Below the pieces are notes generated by a model. That model ran no database searches. It was not told the origin of the DNA and was given only the letters and a program-made list of their open reading frames with translations. From Proteus mirabilis ATCC 29906 (lineage in GTDB: Bacteria > Pseudomonadota > Gammaproteobacteria > Enterobacterales > Enterobacteriaceae), in NCBI RefSeq assembly GCF_000160755.1, contig NZ_GG668577.1, positions 185,964-249,963 on the forward strand: a stretch of DNA of 64,000 nt, read 5' to 3'. The first letter of the stretch is position 1, and the number at the start of each line of letters is the position of its first letter. A program made the position numbers and the translations under genes. This document shows positions 40,308-49,665 of this stretch, piece by piece.

Positions 40308-40781
40308 TTAAATATTTTTGCTGATACTATAACCTGATGTTCCTGCACAAATATGGTTCCAAGAGATACTTTCATATCGAATAGTAATATCTTCATAAGG
40401 CTGGGCATCTGCATGCGTCAGTGAATTAGGGTAATGTGCTGATATATTGGTAATGCTGGCTTTTGTTAGCTTAATGGTATAAAACTTTTCTTGATTGCCG
40501 TTTGAACTTGTTCTATAGAATTCTAGCTCGCACTCTAATAATTCATTATTTGTTATTGCAACCCCAAGTAAGGGTGAAGATTTATCTATAGGTTTTGAAA
40601 TTACCACAGGGGAATGATTTAAATTTTGTGCTCGAGTTAAATCATAATCAAATGAATACACAAATATCTGATCTTCATGTCCGTGCTGATATTTATTGCC
40701 TATAGATCCTAAAGTAGAGCACCCTTTAGATATATCACCTTGAGATTTCCCTATTATCTTTAAATATATTGAATTAGCCAT
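40308..40781 (-). CDS. hcp: T6SS tube protein Hcp
   Basis: 157 residues, a little shorter than the usual Hcp (160-172). Hcp hexamers stack into the tube propelled by the sheath and are secreted. The fold shows an N-terminal strand SIYLKIIGKSQGDI and conserved parts such as HSPVVISKPIDKSSPLL, SKPIDKS being a common Hcp motif, and FYTIKLTKASITNIS. It is the last gene of the cluster, 90 bases after tssF-2, with its own strong ribosome site (AAAGGAG) and perhaps its own promoter, which suits a protein needed in excess. No C-terminal effector extension. Confidence 0.93.
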   Translation of the reverse strand: MANSIYLKIIGKSQGDISKGCSTLGSIGNKYQHGHEDQIFVYSFDYDLTRAQNLNHSPVVISKPIDKSSPLLGVAITNNELLECELEFYRTSSNGNQEKFYTIKLTKASITNISAHYPNSLTHADAQPYEDITIRYESISWNHICAGTSGYSISKNI

Positions 40782-40871
40782 TATTTATAACTCCTTTTTG
40801 ATATTTTTTCATATGATATTATCAACTTTATAAACACTTTTATTATGTGCCATAGTTAATACTGCTAATTA
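40782..40871 (-). other. Gap before hcp
   Basis: Ninety AT-rich bases with a TATGGCACATAAT stretch and a good ribosome site next to hcp. It is long for this operon, so an internal hcp promoter is plausible. I found no full sigma-54 element. Confidence 0.4.
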
Positions 40872-42608
40872 TTAAATCATTGATTTATAGCCCCTTAGTG
40901 GTGAGGGAGATAAATACCAAGTGGTGTTTTTCTGATCATTGAGTGTAACTGACATTTCCAATAACATATTTTCAGATAAACAGAACGGGAAAAAATGGTA
41001 AAGATGTGTAGTAAAGACAAAAGCTTCACCTCTATTTTCATATTGTGTTTCGTCAATGAATAGCGATAAAGATAAACAACGATAGGGTTTACCTTTTAAA
41101 ATATAGTCATATAAATGTGTTTTTAGTTCAACGAGTCCATTTAATAATCGCTCACATTTTCGAGTGATCTGCCTATCAGTATCTCGGTAAAGAATATAAT
41201 CAGAAATCATATGTTTAATAGTATCTAATGACATTAACATTGAACCATTAGCACTGTAATGAGATAACAATTTCCAAAAATGGTGATTATTTACAATAGG
41301 TGGATAACAAGATGATAATAATGTGATATTTCCCGTTTTTACTGCATCAGGCATTTTTTCGCTGTGTTTATTTAATAGACCTAACTCATTTCTTTTATAT
41401 TGTTCAAAGCCAATATAAACACATGCAAAATGTAAACTAGGCGGTGTGACCATAGGATCACCTTTATTATCAAAGAAATTCAAATAATAAAGTGTATGCC
41501 CAGTAATATTTTTCTCCATTGTTAATGAATAGAAAATGGCTTTATGAAATTGGGGCATTAAACGAGAGGCGGCGGTTAATTCTGTCGTAGGATAAAAATG
41601 ACAGTATATGCCACGCGCTAGCTCATGAGGCTCTAGTGATAACTCAATTTTATCAAGATCGGCCAAATAGTGATGGGTTGGAATAGGGAGTAAATAACTT
41701 GATTTATTCTTTTTAAAATCAATTAAAAGTGTATGTTTTGCTTCACTATCAATCGCTGGAGCACAGTTTAAAAAAAAGCTCTGATTACACTCTTCTTGAG
41801 TTAAAGGAAGTTGCTGACTGAAATAGATATTCACAACAAACCGCTGCTGTTGTTTCCAATCTAATTGAGTCACTATTTGTGGTATATCTAACTCAATAAA
41901 ATGGTGAACATGGGGTAAATAAAGACCTTCTAATAAACGTTGTGGCGCAGAAAATGAGTTATTTTTCTGTGGGAAGATTTTATAGTCATTGCCAATTTTG
42001 GGTTCAAAAGCATAATTAAGAGGATCGCCTTCATAACGTTCACCGTTATGTACCACCTCAATTTTTTCAAAATATTGACTAAATGCGAGTAATAAAATGT
42101 CTGAGGTGGTTTTATTTTCCCCTAAAAAAACATTAAGTGCATTTGTTTGAGTTAATTCCACATCACCACGATATAATATTTCAAGAGAGATACAAGAGTG
42201 GTTTGGATGCTGAGTAATTTTTCTATCCAAAATGCTATAAGGCATGATGGTGAAATTATGGCAGAAACTAAATTGTGCCCCGTTGTCGCCAATCACCAAA
42301 TGTTTTTCATTAATCTCCATGGGATAGGGGAGAATTTCACTTTGGTCAATTTGGATAATTGTTGTTGATGGTAGGCCTTTAATGGCTTGGGAATTTAGTC
42401 GTTGCAGTAGGGGTAATGTGATCTCAGGAAAAGCATCATCAATTTTATCTTGTAAACGAGCAGATAAAAAAGCAAAGCCTTCTAAGAGATAACTTGTTTG
42501 TGGATCTTGAGGATCAAGTACGCTCGCTAAATGTGGCGCTTTATCTGCATACTCACTGAACAGTTTTTGTAAGTACTGCTTTTCTTTAATATATTTAATT
42601 TCACTCAT
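40872..42608 (-). CDS. Second TssF-family protein (VasA/ImpG paralogue)
   Basis: 578 residues. It has the TssF layout from end to end: the N-terminal SEYADKAPHLASVLDPQDPQTSYLLEGFAFLSARLQ (here only quoted in parts: DPQDPQTSYLLEGF), the RL-RL helical start, and the C-terminal beta domain. It compares with the 591-residue TssF at 58113-59888 in architecture, including the opening (YLQKLFSEYAD versus YLNELTEQVAK) and the ending, but the sequences have diverged widely. TssF forms the baseplate wedge with TssG and TssE; no second tssG or tssE lies here. It overlaps vasL by eight bases (ATGAGTGA), so it is co-expressed with the T6SS. Its role is inferred: either an alternative wedge subunit or a new baseplate component. 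Confidence 0.85.
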   Translation of the reverse strand: MSEIKYIKEKQYLQKLFSEYADKAPHLASVLDPQDPQTSYLLEGFAFLSARLQDKIDDAFPEITLPLLQRLNSQAIKGLPSTTIIQIDQSEILPYPMEINEKHLVIGDNGAQFSFCHNFTIMPYSILDRKITQHPNHSCISLEILYRGDVELTQTNALNVFLGENKTTSDILLLAFSQYFEKIEVVHNGERYEGDPLNYAFEPKIGNDYKIFPQKNNSFSAPQRLLEGLYLPHVHHFIELDIPQIVTQLDWKQQQRFVVNIYFSQQLPLTQEECNQSFFLNCAPAIDSEAKHTLLIDFKKNKSSYLLPIPTHHYLADLDKIELSLEPHELARGIYCHFYPTTELTAASRLMPQFHKAIFYSLTMEKNITGHTLYYLNFFDNKGDPMVTPPSLHFACVYIGFEQYKRNELGLLNKHSEKMPDAVKTGNITLLSSCYPPIVNNHHFWKLLSHYSANGSMLMSLDTIKHMISDYILYRDTDRQITRKCERLLNGLVELKTHLYDYILKGKPYRCLSLSLFIDETQYENRGEAFVFTTHLYHFFPFCLSENMLLEMSVTLNDQKNTTWYLSPSPLRGYKSMI

Positions 42609-43944
42609 GATCTAATCCAAAAGATGAATATGAGCCGGGTTTTAAACCTTGTTGTTCAGCTTGTTTTTGTAAATCATAATAACGAGCTAATAACCCATTA
42701 ATTTTATTATCAATATTATTGAGAGTTGCAGGAGAAATAGGTTGCCCTGTTTCAATTTGTACAGCGAGTTGTCGCAGTTTTTCTTCGATTGGCTCAACTT
42801 TATTGTGCTGTTTTTGAATATCATAAATTGCCGTTTTTAGATAAGAGAGTGTAAAACTGCCTCTATTTCGTTCTTGCTGAACTATTTTATTAGAAAGTTG
42901 TTGTAATAATGTCGCGGTTTCAGACCAGCTATCATTAATTGGCATATTCTCTAAGCGCGTTTGATAAAGATTTTGCCAATTACGTGTAAAATAAATTTGC
43001 TCTGCATCTGTAGGCCAAGCGTTTTTGGCTTTTTCTTGCATCGTATCAATTAGCCGTAAATTAGAAAGAGGAGAACGTTTTTCTAATAATGCTAAATGAT
43101 ATTCGTAGCTATTTAACTGTGGTTTAAACAACCATTTGGCAGCCGCACCTTCAGGTATTGAAGTAATCGCATTCATCTCTTGTTTTAAATAGAGATGTAC
43201 ACCAAATCCAACGGCTAAAAACAGTATGCAACTGAGCACACAGCCCCATATAAAACCTCGGGTCGCACTCATTTTTTTTGCTACTACAGTGAAAGAAGAG
43301 GCGGGTTGAGGCGTTTCAATCACAAAAGTGGGGGCTGCTTTGTCCGTTGTTTTCGACGGTTGTTGAATACAGACTAATGGCGGTACGCTAACGGGTTCGG
43401 CACTATCTTGTTGCGTCTGTTTTTCTTGCTTTTCAATTTGTTTGGCTAAGTTTTGGAAAAACCACAGTAAGTTTTCAATTTTAGGCAGTTTTTCCCAAGT
43501 TGTTTTAGCCAGTTTATCGATTATTAACTGTAACGCGCGCTCTGAACGATAGATTAATCGTAGATCTTTTGCTTGATAGGATTGTTGTCTTAATAAAGCG
43601 CTGGCTTTGGTATTAAACCAGTTTAATACCTCTGTACGTTGATTTGGCTTTTCCGGCCACAGGCTATCCCAATAAGTCACAATAACATTTGCTAATAACT
43701 CACATCCTTCAGTAAAACCGCTTAAACCATGCTGTTGTAATCTTGCAATGGTATAGTAAGCACCGCTTTGTAGGTCGATACCATGATTTTTAAATAGGGA
43801 TAAGCAAAGTGACTCAATAAGTGTCCAACTTATTTCTGGTCGAGCAGGGTGGCTCAATTTATTAAATTCGGTTTTCAGGGCAATAAATTCAGGGGTATCA
43901 AGTGGAGATCCCCCAATTTTAATCACTAAACTTTCTGATTTCAT
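42601..43944 (-). CDS. vasL: VasL-type T6SS protein (ImpA_N domain, membrane-anchored)
   Basis: 447 residues. An ImpA_N domain occupies about 1-150 (LLANVIVTYWDSLWPEKPNQRTEVLNWF), then a linker rich in Pro, Gln and Thr, one membrane helix near 230 (GCVLSCILFLAVGFGVHLYL), and a helical VasL domain to the end. VasL/TagA-like proteins are thought to stop or anchor the distal end of the extended sheath at the opposite membrane, unlike TssA at the baseplate. Start ATG 43944 follows AAGGATG; a TTG four codons earlier is too close to that site. It lies after a strong hairpin and overlaps the second tssF. Both TssA and VasL of this cluster have ImpA_N heads. Confidence 0.85.
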   Translation of the reverse strand: MKSESLVIKIGGSPLDTPEFIALKTEFNKLSHPARPEISWTLIESLCLSLFKNHGIDLQSGAYYTIARLQQHGLSGFTEGCELLANVIVTYWDSLWPEKPNQRTEVLNWFNTKASALLRQQSYQAKDLRLIYRSERALQLIIDKLAKTTWEKLPKIENLLWFFQNLAKQIEKQEKQTQQDSAEPVSVPPLVCIQQPSKTTDKAAPTFVIETPQPASSFTVVAKKMSATRGFIWGCVLSCILFLAVGFGVHLYLKQEMNAITSIPEGAAAKWLFKPQLNSYEYHLALLEKRSPLSNLRLIDTMQEKAKNAWPTDAEQIYFTRNWQNLYQTRLENMPINDSWSETATLLQQLSNKIVQQERNRGSFTLSYLKTAIYDIQKQHNKVEPIEEKLRQLAVQIETGQPISPATLNNIDNKINGLLARYYDLQKQAEQQGLKPGSYSSFGLDHE

Positions 43945-43963
43945 CGCACTCAACATCCTTTTA

Positions 43964-43987
43964 TTCCCCCACTATAAAGTGGGGGAA
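43964..43987 (-). other. Strong hairpin between tssM and vasL
   Basis: Ten-bp stem TTCCCCCACT-ATAA-AGTGGGGGAA, the most GC-rich hairpin in the T6SS operon. On the minus strand it is followed by AATAAAAGGATG, the vasL ribosome site, not by a T run. It is therefore not a normal terminator, and may protect the upstream mRNA or separate expression of vasL-tssF-2-hcp from the rest. Confidence 0.75.
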
Positions 43988-43993
43988 ATCACA

Positions 43994-46900
43994 TTAATAA
44001 AGCGTTTCAGGTAAACGGAATTTTGTGAATAATCCACCGAAGAAAGGATTATTAGATTCATCAACTATAACTCGATAAGTCATATCACCACCGTCGATTG
44101 TGAAGCGAATATCGAATGAGTTAGATTTGATATTGATGAGTTTTGCATTATCAACTAATCGCATTTGTGCCCATGGCCCAGAGAAACTGATTGAACGTGG
44201 CGATTTATCACCGGAAAGAGGCACTAAAGTCAGTTTACTTTCAATATTGGAACGCATTGAGTTTGGCCATACCAAGTGTGTCACATGGCTGCGACTATGA
44301 GCGTAATCAATCAATTGTCCATCAAGATTTAAGATGCTACGACGCTTATTACCACTTAATGACAGTGGCTCAATAGCATATTGTGCTTCTAAATTACCTT
44401 GGGCATTAAAGAAGGTTTCTCTAATACGATTGGCTATTTCAATTTGTGCTAATACATCAGCGCGGATCAATGATTGGCTATCACTATCGTTGACTAAGTT
44501 ATTCTCAACGAATAAACGCAGATTTTGTTGATAGAAGCTATCTAATGTTCCATTTGGTTTGAAGAAACGTTCAAATTCACTTAAAGGAACATCTTGTTTA
44601 GCTGCTGGGTTAAATGGATAGCGACCGGCAATATAAGTATTGTATTGTTTGACAACATTTTCATTCCATTCAACTTCCATATAACGAATAGCTTCTTTTT
44701 GGACCACATTCCATGCTTGTACGGATAACTCATCGACCCAGCGGTTAAGCGGCTCTGGTAATGTTTTCGCCATTTGTGATAGCTCAAAAATAGCATCGCG
44801 ATTATTATCGTTTAAGCGCATCGAAACTGCTTTAAGCGCCGCTTTCCCCGGCACTGGAGAGTTTTGGATCCCCAATAGGTAACGATGTAAGTCATTTAGT
44901 TTTTGATTCAGATTCTGTAAATTTTCCCCTTGGTTACTGACTAATATCTCAGTTTGAGGAGTAAATTCGCGATCTAAGCGGGTTAATAAACGGTAAGATG
45001 GCTCAGCCATCAGTGTTTTTTGTTCATCAAGTGGTAAATTTTCATCAATAGTTGGAATAACCGTGTTATCACGTAGAACTTGTAACGCTCGGCGTAATGG
45101 TTGTTCACCACTAATAATTTGCTCAAGAGCGGTAATTTCATCTTGTATTGAATCAAATTGACGAATTTCTAAATTGCTCATGGCATTACGCCATTGAGCC
45201 GTATAGTCACTAAGATATTGTTCACTGATTTGACGCTGAATTTCTTTACGATCACTTTCACTATATTGTGTGTTGGTGGTTAGATTAAGAACCCAAGCAT
45301 CAAGTAATGTTAGCTCGACCAATTTATCATTTTGGCGGATAAAATAGTTTAATAACCCTGAGCGCGTTAAGAATTGTGGAATTTCTAATTTATCATCATC
45401 AATAGCCGTAAAGACCGTATTAAAACTTGGGCCAATTTGATGTTGTAAATTTAAAGGCGCTGAAAGCTCTTGATTAGCCTTTAAGCGTAAGGCTTGATAT
45501 ACACGCTGATAAAGTGACAATACACTTAACTCTGCTTGTGCATTTTTTATAGGTCCAGCAAAAGGCATAAAGGCTTTAGTGGCTGAAACAAATCCTTTTT
45601 CACGCTCTTGTTTCCAATCTGTGTGCTCAAGGGCATAGCGCAAATGGGCTTTTAGTTGCAGTTGTTTTTCACGTTGACCAGTGAACAGTTGGCTCCAATA
45701 ATCAGCCATAAAATCTTCTACCATGCCATTATTACGGCCACTTTTATCTTCTAACATGCGCATAATACGCAATATCTCTAACTTATCTTCACTTCCTTTA
45801 TCGGCACTGTTAAGTTCATTTAACAACCCAGACATAACCGCAGGTAAAAAGCGATCGGTGAGTAGTTGTAAATAGACTTGTTCAACTTGTGGGCCAACTT
45901 TTTGACCTTGGTAAAGACCCATATCAGAAAAGAGCACATTTTTATCACGATGATTACCATAAGCTAAGGTTGCTTCACGTAATGGATTGAGCACCGGTAA
46001 TTGTAGGCTACCATCAGTATCTTTTTGAGCATTGTTCTCAATAGCACGGAATGCTTTTACCTCATTAAGAACGTTTTCTCCAGCACGATAGTTTTTGTCG
46101 TAATAGTGGCTCCAACCATTCCAAATTGCGATTAAGCCGACAAAGCTAACAGCAGTGGTGACTAATAGGCGAGTCCGATGTTTTTTAACCCAATAATGGT
46201 TTTCTGCTGCAATATTAGGCTCACTAAATAGCACTTGACTAAATAATTGGGTAGTAAAATAAGGGTGGCTATCATTAATTGGCCATGTAGTAAGAGGTGC
46301 TGTCGGTAAATGATATTGTTCGGACGCTGTTTGGCTAAACACATCATCGATTTGACCGATTTGCAATGCAGAAGTTAAATAAACCCCTCTTAAACAGATA
46401 TTATGTTGCTCATTATTGATGAGCAATGCATCAATTAATGTGCATACAGAATGTTGTAACCCTTCAATTTGGCGCACGAAACTAAATAGATCACTACGCT
46501 GGTTACCTTCTGCTCTTTGTAGCATCATTTCTGGTAATGCGCTGTTCATTTGGCCTACCCATTGTGACCAAAAATGATTTAATTCCTTTTTCCAATTACT
46601 TTTTGCTTTTTGGTTGAAAGAAACACCTAATACTTCATTACGTTGTTGAACATCTAATGATTGATACATTGAGTCAAAACCACGTAATAGATCTAGCTTG
46701 GTTAAGACGATATATAAAGGCAAGCGACTATTAAATGTCATGCGTATTTCTTCAATACGCATTTGTAAATCAGCAAGTAGCTGACTATTTTGCTCCTTAC
46801 TATTGGTTAATAACGATAGGGTATCGACAGTTAAGACGATGCCATTCATTGGTTGTCTTGGGCGATTAGTTTTGATCCAATTGAGTAAATCGCCCCACAA

Positions 46901-47542
46901 ACGGTGATAAAGTTGAGGTTTATCAGCCTGATTTGCCGGTTGGGTTAATAGATCACCATTAGGGACAAAAAGTACAGCATTGTCGGTTAATAGACATTGA
47001 ATATTTAATGCAATATTTTGTTCGTTAACAATATTGTCGCTAGGCGCAATATCTAATGGGTTTACCGTATTTTTTAATAAGCTATGCTTTCCACTTTGGT
47101 TAGCTCCTAAAACAAAATACCAAGGGCGTAAATAAACCGCTTTAGTATGACCATTTAAGTGACGAATAAATTGTGATTTCCAATAGTTTAAATAACGTTT
47201 TTGAAAATCAAGATCTTGTCTTACCGGATCAACTACAGCCAATTCGACATCAAGTTTTAATGCTTCCAATTTTTTAACTCGACGCCATGTTGCTAGACCA
47301 ATCCAACTCACAACAAGCAATACAATAACGACGGTTGCTAACCAACGTGTGGTGACCTCGCTAAACGGTATGGAATCTTGATAACGAAATGTTGGCCCCC
47401 ACCACCAGATCCAAATAATGAGCAAAGCGGGAAGTAATGCCAATAAAAATAGCAAAAAGGAGGCAATTTTAGATTTATCAGCAAAAAAGAGTTTTTTTAC
47501 CGAACTCGTAATGTTTGAAATGGAGAAAACCGGTAATTTCAT
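43994..47542 (-). CDS. tssM: T6SS membrane complex subunit TssM (IcmF)
   Basis: 1182 residues, the usual size. TssM spans the inner membrane and reaches across the periplasm to TssJ. Helices lie near residues 28-48 (FLLFLLALLPALLIIWIWWW), 66-86 and ~455-475 (LLVTTAVSFVGLIAIWNGW). The cytoplasmic P-loop region reads GANQSGKHS at 146-154; the residue after the lysine is His153, not Ser or Thr, so Walker A is broken. The C-terminal periplasmic part (about 480-1182) is the IcmF/DUF1215-type domain. It lies two bases after tssA and before a hairpin and vasL. Confidence 0.93.
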   Translation of the reverse strand: MKLPVFSISNITSSVKKLFFADKSKIASFLLFLLALLPALLIIWIWWWGPTFRYQDSIPFSEVTTRWLATVVIVLLVVSWIGLATWRRVKKLEALKLDVELAVVDPVRQDLDFQKRYLNYWKSQFIRHLNGHTKAVYLRPWYFVLGANQSGKHSLLKNTVNPLDIAPSDNIVNEQNIALNIQCLLTDNAVLFVPNGDLLTQPANQADKPQLYHRLWGDLLNWIKTNRPRQPMNGIVLTVDTLSLLTNSKEQNSQLLADLQMRIEEIRMTFNSRLPLYIVLTKLDLLRGFDSMYQSLDVQQRNEVLGVSFNQKAKSNWKKELNHFWSQWVGQMNSALPEMMLQRAEGNQRSDLFSFVRQIEGLQHSVCTLIDALLINNEQHNICLRGVYLTSALQIGQIDDVFSQTASEQYHLPTAPLTTWPINDSHPYFTTQLFSQVLFSEPNIAAENHYWVKKHRTRLLVTTAVSFVGLIAIWNGWSHYYDKNYRAGENVLNEVKAFRAIENNAQKDTDGSLQLPVLNPLREATLAYGNHRDKNVLFSDMGLYQGQKVGPQVEQVYLQLLTDRFLPAVMSGLLNELNSADKGSEDKLEILRIMRMLEDKSGRNNGMVEDFMADYWSQLFTGQREKQLQLKAHLRYALEHTDWKQEREKGFVSATKAFMPFAGPIKNAQAELSVLSLYQRVYQALRLKANQELSAPLNLQHQIGPSFNTVFTAIDDDKLEIPQFLTRSGLLNYFIRQNDKLVELTLLDAWVLNLTTNTQYSESDRKEIQRQISEQYLSDYTAQWRNAMSNLEIRQFDSIQDEITALEQIISGEQPLRRALQVLRDNTVIPTIDENLPLDEQKTLMAEPSYRLLTRLDREFTPQTEILVSNQGENLQNLNQKLNDLHRYLLGIQNSPVPGKAALKAVSMRLNDNNRDAIFELSQMAKTLPEPLNRWVDELSVQAWNVVQKEAIRYMEVEWNENVVKQYNTYIAGRYPFNPAAKQDVPLSEFERFFKPNGTLDSFYQQNLRLFVENNLVNDSDSQSLIRADVLAQIEIANRIRETFFNAQGNLEAQYAIEPLSLSGNKRRSILNLDGQLIDYAHSRSHVTHLVWPNSMRSNIESKLTLVPLSGDKSPRSISFSGPWAQMRLVDNAKLINIKSNSFDIRFTIDGGDMTYRVIVDESNNPFFGGLFTKFRLPETLY

Positions 47543-47544
47543 TA

Positions 47545-49008
47545 TTATTGATCCCTATCCATAGTCATTGTTATTTCTGTCTTTTTGTCTATTTTTTGCA
47601 TGAGTTGTCGTATTAAGTTGGGTTCCCAATCTGCAAGTGAATAATGTGAGGCAGAGGTATTAAGTTGTTGGTATAACTGTGTAGCCATATAATCCATACC
47701 TGACAATTCAAATAGTTGTGCAGACAATAATTGTCCATAAAATCTATCTCTAGGCTCTGATCTGCTAGCAAGGTTTAATTCAATAAGCTTCAGGGCTGCT
47801 TCAAGACCTTGTTGTTCATAACATTGCAAGACTTCTTGCTCTAGGATCGCAGTATTTGTATTCGATGGTGGCAATTGACCGTTTTCAGTTTGGTTATATT
47901 GCTCTAACCACTGTTGTACACTTTCAGGAAAGAAGGGTGTCATATCCGAAAAGTGCAAGTTAACAAGTTCAGGAAGACGCGCTAAAAAAATACGTAACTC
48001 TTCAATAATGCCACTTTCTACTTCCCCATAACCTAATTTAGCTGCTACTTGTGCAGCTAACATATGGCCTTCTAACCAGTAAGGAGAGAGTGAGAGACTC
48101 TGTTCAATATTGTTTAATAGCGTAATGGACGCTTGAGTCAGTTGAGCTTTGTAATCCATTACACGGTCAATTGATACGGGGGCTAAAGGCGTTTTACCTT
48201 GAGCATTAGCTTGAGGTAAGACCGTAATAGCGTGCCAAATTGCATAACGCCGTATACGATATCCTACTGAACTTTCAGGGGCTTGTTGGCAGATAACATC
48301 AGCTACTTGAAGTAATGTTTGTTTCCATTGTCTTTCATCTTGATGGTTAACGTTAATAGTTGGTGTTAAGCTATTTTTTGTCGGTGTTTCTATAGACTCG
48401 CTAACCGGCGGAGTCTGTACTTTTTCTTCTTTCTCGGCAGGTGAAGCAACAATAATCGGCGCATCGTTATTTTCAATACGATTATAATCTCTGCTTAAAT
48501 CATCAATTTGTTCTGCAAGTGCCGGGCTTTGTTCATGCCAAAATTGCGCTAGAAAGGCGAACGAGCCTAGAATATCATCACGCATCGCACTGTTGGCTGC
48601 ATGACAAAAACTCTCACTCGCTGTTTCAAAACGTTTCAAAACTTGATTGGCTAAACGTGATTTCAATTTCATATTGGTTGGGTAGCAACTTTGCCAATAT
48701 TGACGATTAAAATCAGTTAGGATCTGTGCTGCTAATACTAATTCTTTTGGCTCTCCAGCATGCTGTAAAGTACGTAATAAATGGACTAAGATCCGAAAAT
48801 CTTTAGTCTGCGTTTCAAATAGGTGTAAACAGCGACGCTGGATCTCTTTAATATCTAATTGACCATGACTGAGTGAGCCGAACTTTATCATTTCACTGTC
48901 AATATATTCCCAATCGGCATCATTATCATTGACAGCACTACTGACTTGCTGTTCATCAAGCGCTGTCAGTAGCTGTTGTTTCCATGCATAAGAAGTATTG
49001 TTCATCAT
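47545..49008 (-). CDS. tssA: T6SS baseplate/sheath protein TssA (VasJ type)
   Basis: 487 residues from ATG 49008. An ImpA_N domain covers roughly 40-160 (ILTDFNRQYWQSCYPTN), a low-complexity linker at ~200-235 is rich in Glu, Pro, Thr and Ser, and a C-terminal VasJ-type domain follows. TssA proteins sit at the baseplate or sheath end and coordinate tube and sheath assembly. The TTG six codons earlier is not needed. It lies five bases after vasI and two before tssM. The subclass (long, VasJ-like) is from recall; the family is clear. Confidence 0.87.
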   Translation of the reverse strand: MMNNTSYAWKQQLLTALDEQQVSSAVNDNDADWEYIDSEMIKFGSLSHGQLDIKEIQRRCLHLFETQTKDFRILVHLLRTLQHAGEPKELVLAAQILTDFNRQYWQSCYPTNMKLKSRLANQVLKRFETASESFCHAANSAMRDDILGSFAFLAQFWHEQSPALAEQIDDLSRDYNRIENNDAPIIVASPAEKEEKVQTPPVSESIETPTKNSLTPTINVNHQDERQWKQTLLQVADVICQQAPESSVGYRIRRYAIWHAITVLPQANAQGKTPLAPVSIDRVMDYKAQLTQASITLLNNIEQSLSLSPYWLEGHMLAAQVAAKLGYGEVESGIIEELRIFLARLPELVNLHFSDMTPFFPESVQQWLEQYNQTENGQLPPSNTNTAILEQEVLQCYEQQGLEAALKLIELNLASRSEPRDRFYGQLLSAQLFELSGMDYMATQLYQQLNTSASHYSLADWEPNLIRQLMQKIDKKTEITMTMDRDQ

Positions 49009-49013
49009 GATTT

Positions 49014-49664
49014 CTACCAGTGGCAAGCCGCTCTTAAAGGGATTATTTGTTGTGAAATACCTGAAATATTGAAGGTGAGTTTTTCGTTATTAGATAATTT
49101 CAACGTCAATCTTTCAGCATTTAACAAGCGTTTAATTTCATCTATGCCCGGTATACCGCGGCTTGATTCCAATACATAACCGTTTTCACGTAAAAACCAT
49201 TCTGCAGTAAATTGTGTTTTATCCGTTGAAACCATCACACTGCCAGCATCTTGTTTTGTTGGCAGGATAATTTGCATCCGAGTAATGTTATCAATACAGC
49301 TCAGCATTAAGATGGGGCGAGGCGGTTGAAAGCCAATCGCTGGAATGGTCATTAATACGGGATAATCACCGGTTTCTGGTACTGAGACGAGAAAACCTGC
49401 ACTGTTTCCCGTCCGTTTCATTTCATGCTCTGTTGCTTGGCGCCATGTTTTACCCATTTGAGTAACATCAGGCAGTGCATTGGAGGAAGATGTTGAAGAA
49501 AGCGCAATTTTGTCATAACAATCTAAACGAATTAGCTGAGATGATTCCAAACGGCATTGAGTTAATTCCTCAATCATTTTCTGATTAAGATTATTTTCGG
49601 CCTTTCCCGGTGAAGTGAAGAGTAAAGGGAGTAATGTGCAGAAAAAGATTTTCAATACGTTCAT
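49014..49664 (-). CDS. vasI: VasI/TagO-family periplasmic T6SS-associated protein
   Basis: 216 residues. A signal peptide is likely at 1-22 (LKIFFCTLLPLLFTSPGKA). The VasI family motif ESSQLIRLDCYDKIAL, with a Cys-x(n)-RLDCYD core, is at ~40-55, with an upstream partner Cys in LTQCRLE. A beta-rich C-terminal domain holds VMVSTDKTQF and a late Cys in LRAACHW. VasI/TagO proteins are common T6SS accessories whose exact role is unclear. Coupled tightly to the regulator upstream (one-base gap) and to tssA downstream (five bases). Confidence 0.82.
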   Translation of the reverse strand: MNVLKIFFCTLLPLLFTSPGKAENNLNQKMIEELTQCRLESSQLIRLDCYDKIALSSTSSSNALPDVTQMGKTWRQATEHEMKRTGNSAGFLVSVPETGDYPVLMTIPAIGFQPPRPILMLSCIDNITRMQIILPTKQDAGSVMVSTDKTQFTAEWFLRENGYVLESSRGIPGIDEIKRLLNAERLTLKLSNNEKLTFNISGISQQIIPLRAACHW

Positions 49665-49665
49665 T

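Noticed and set aside
40835..40855. TGGCAC upstream of hcp as a sigma-54 -24 element
   Set aside because: On the minus strand TGGCAC is present, but the -12 GC five bases further on is missing (AAAA instead of TTGC). Only half of the promoter is there.
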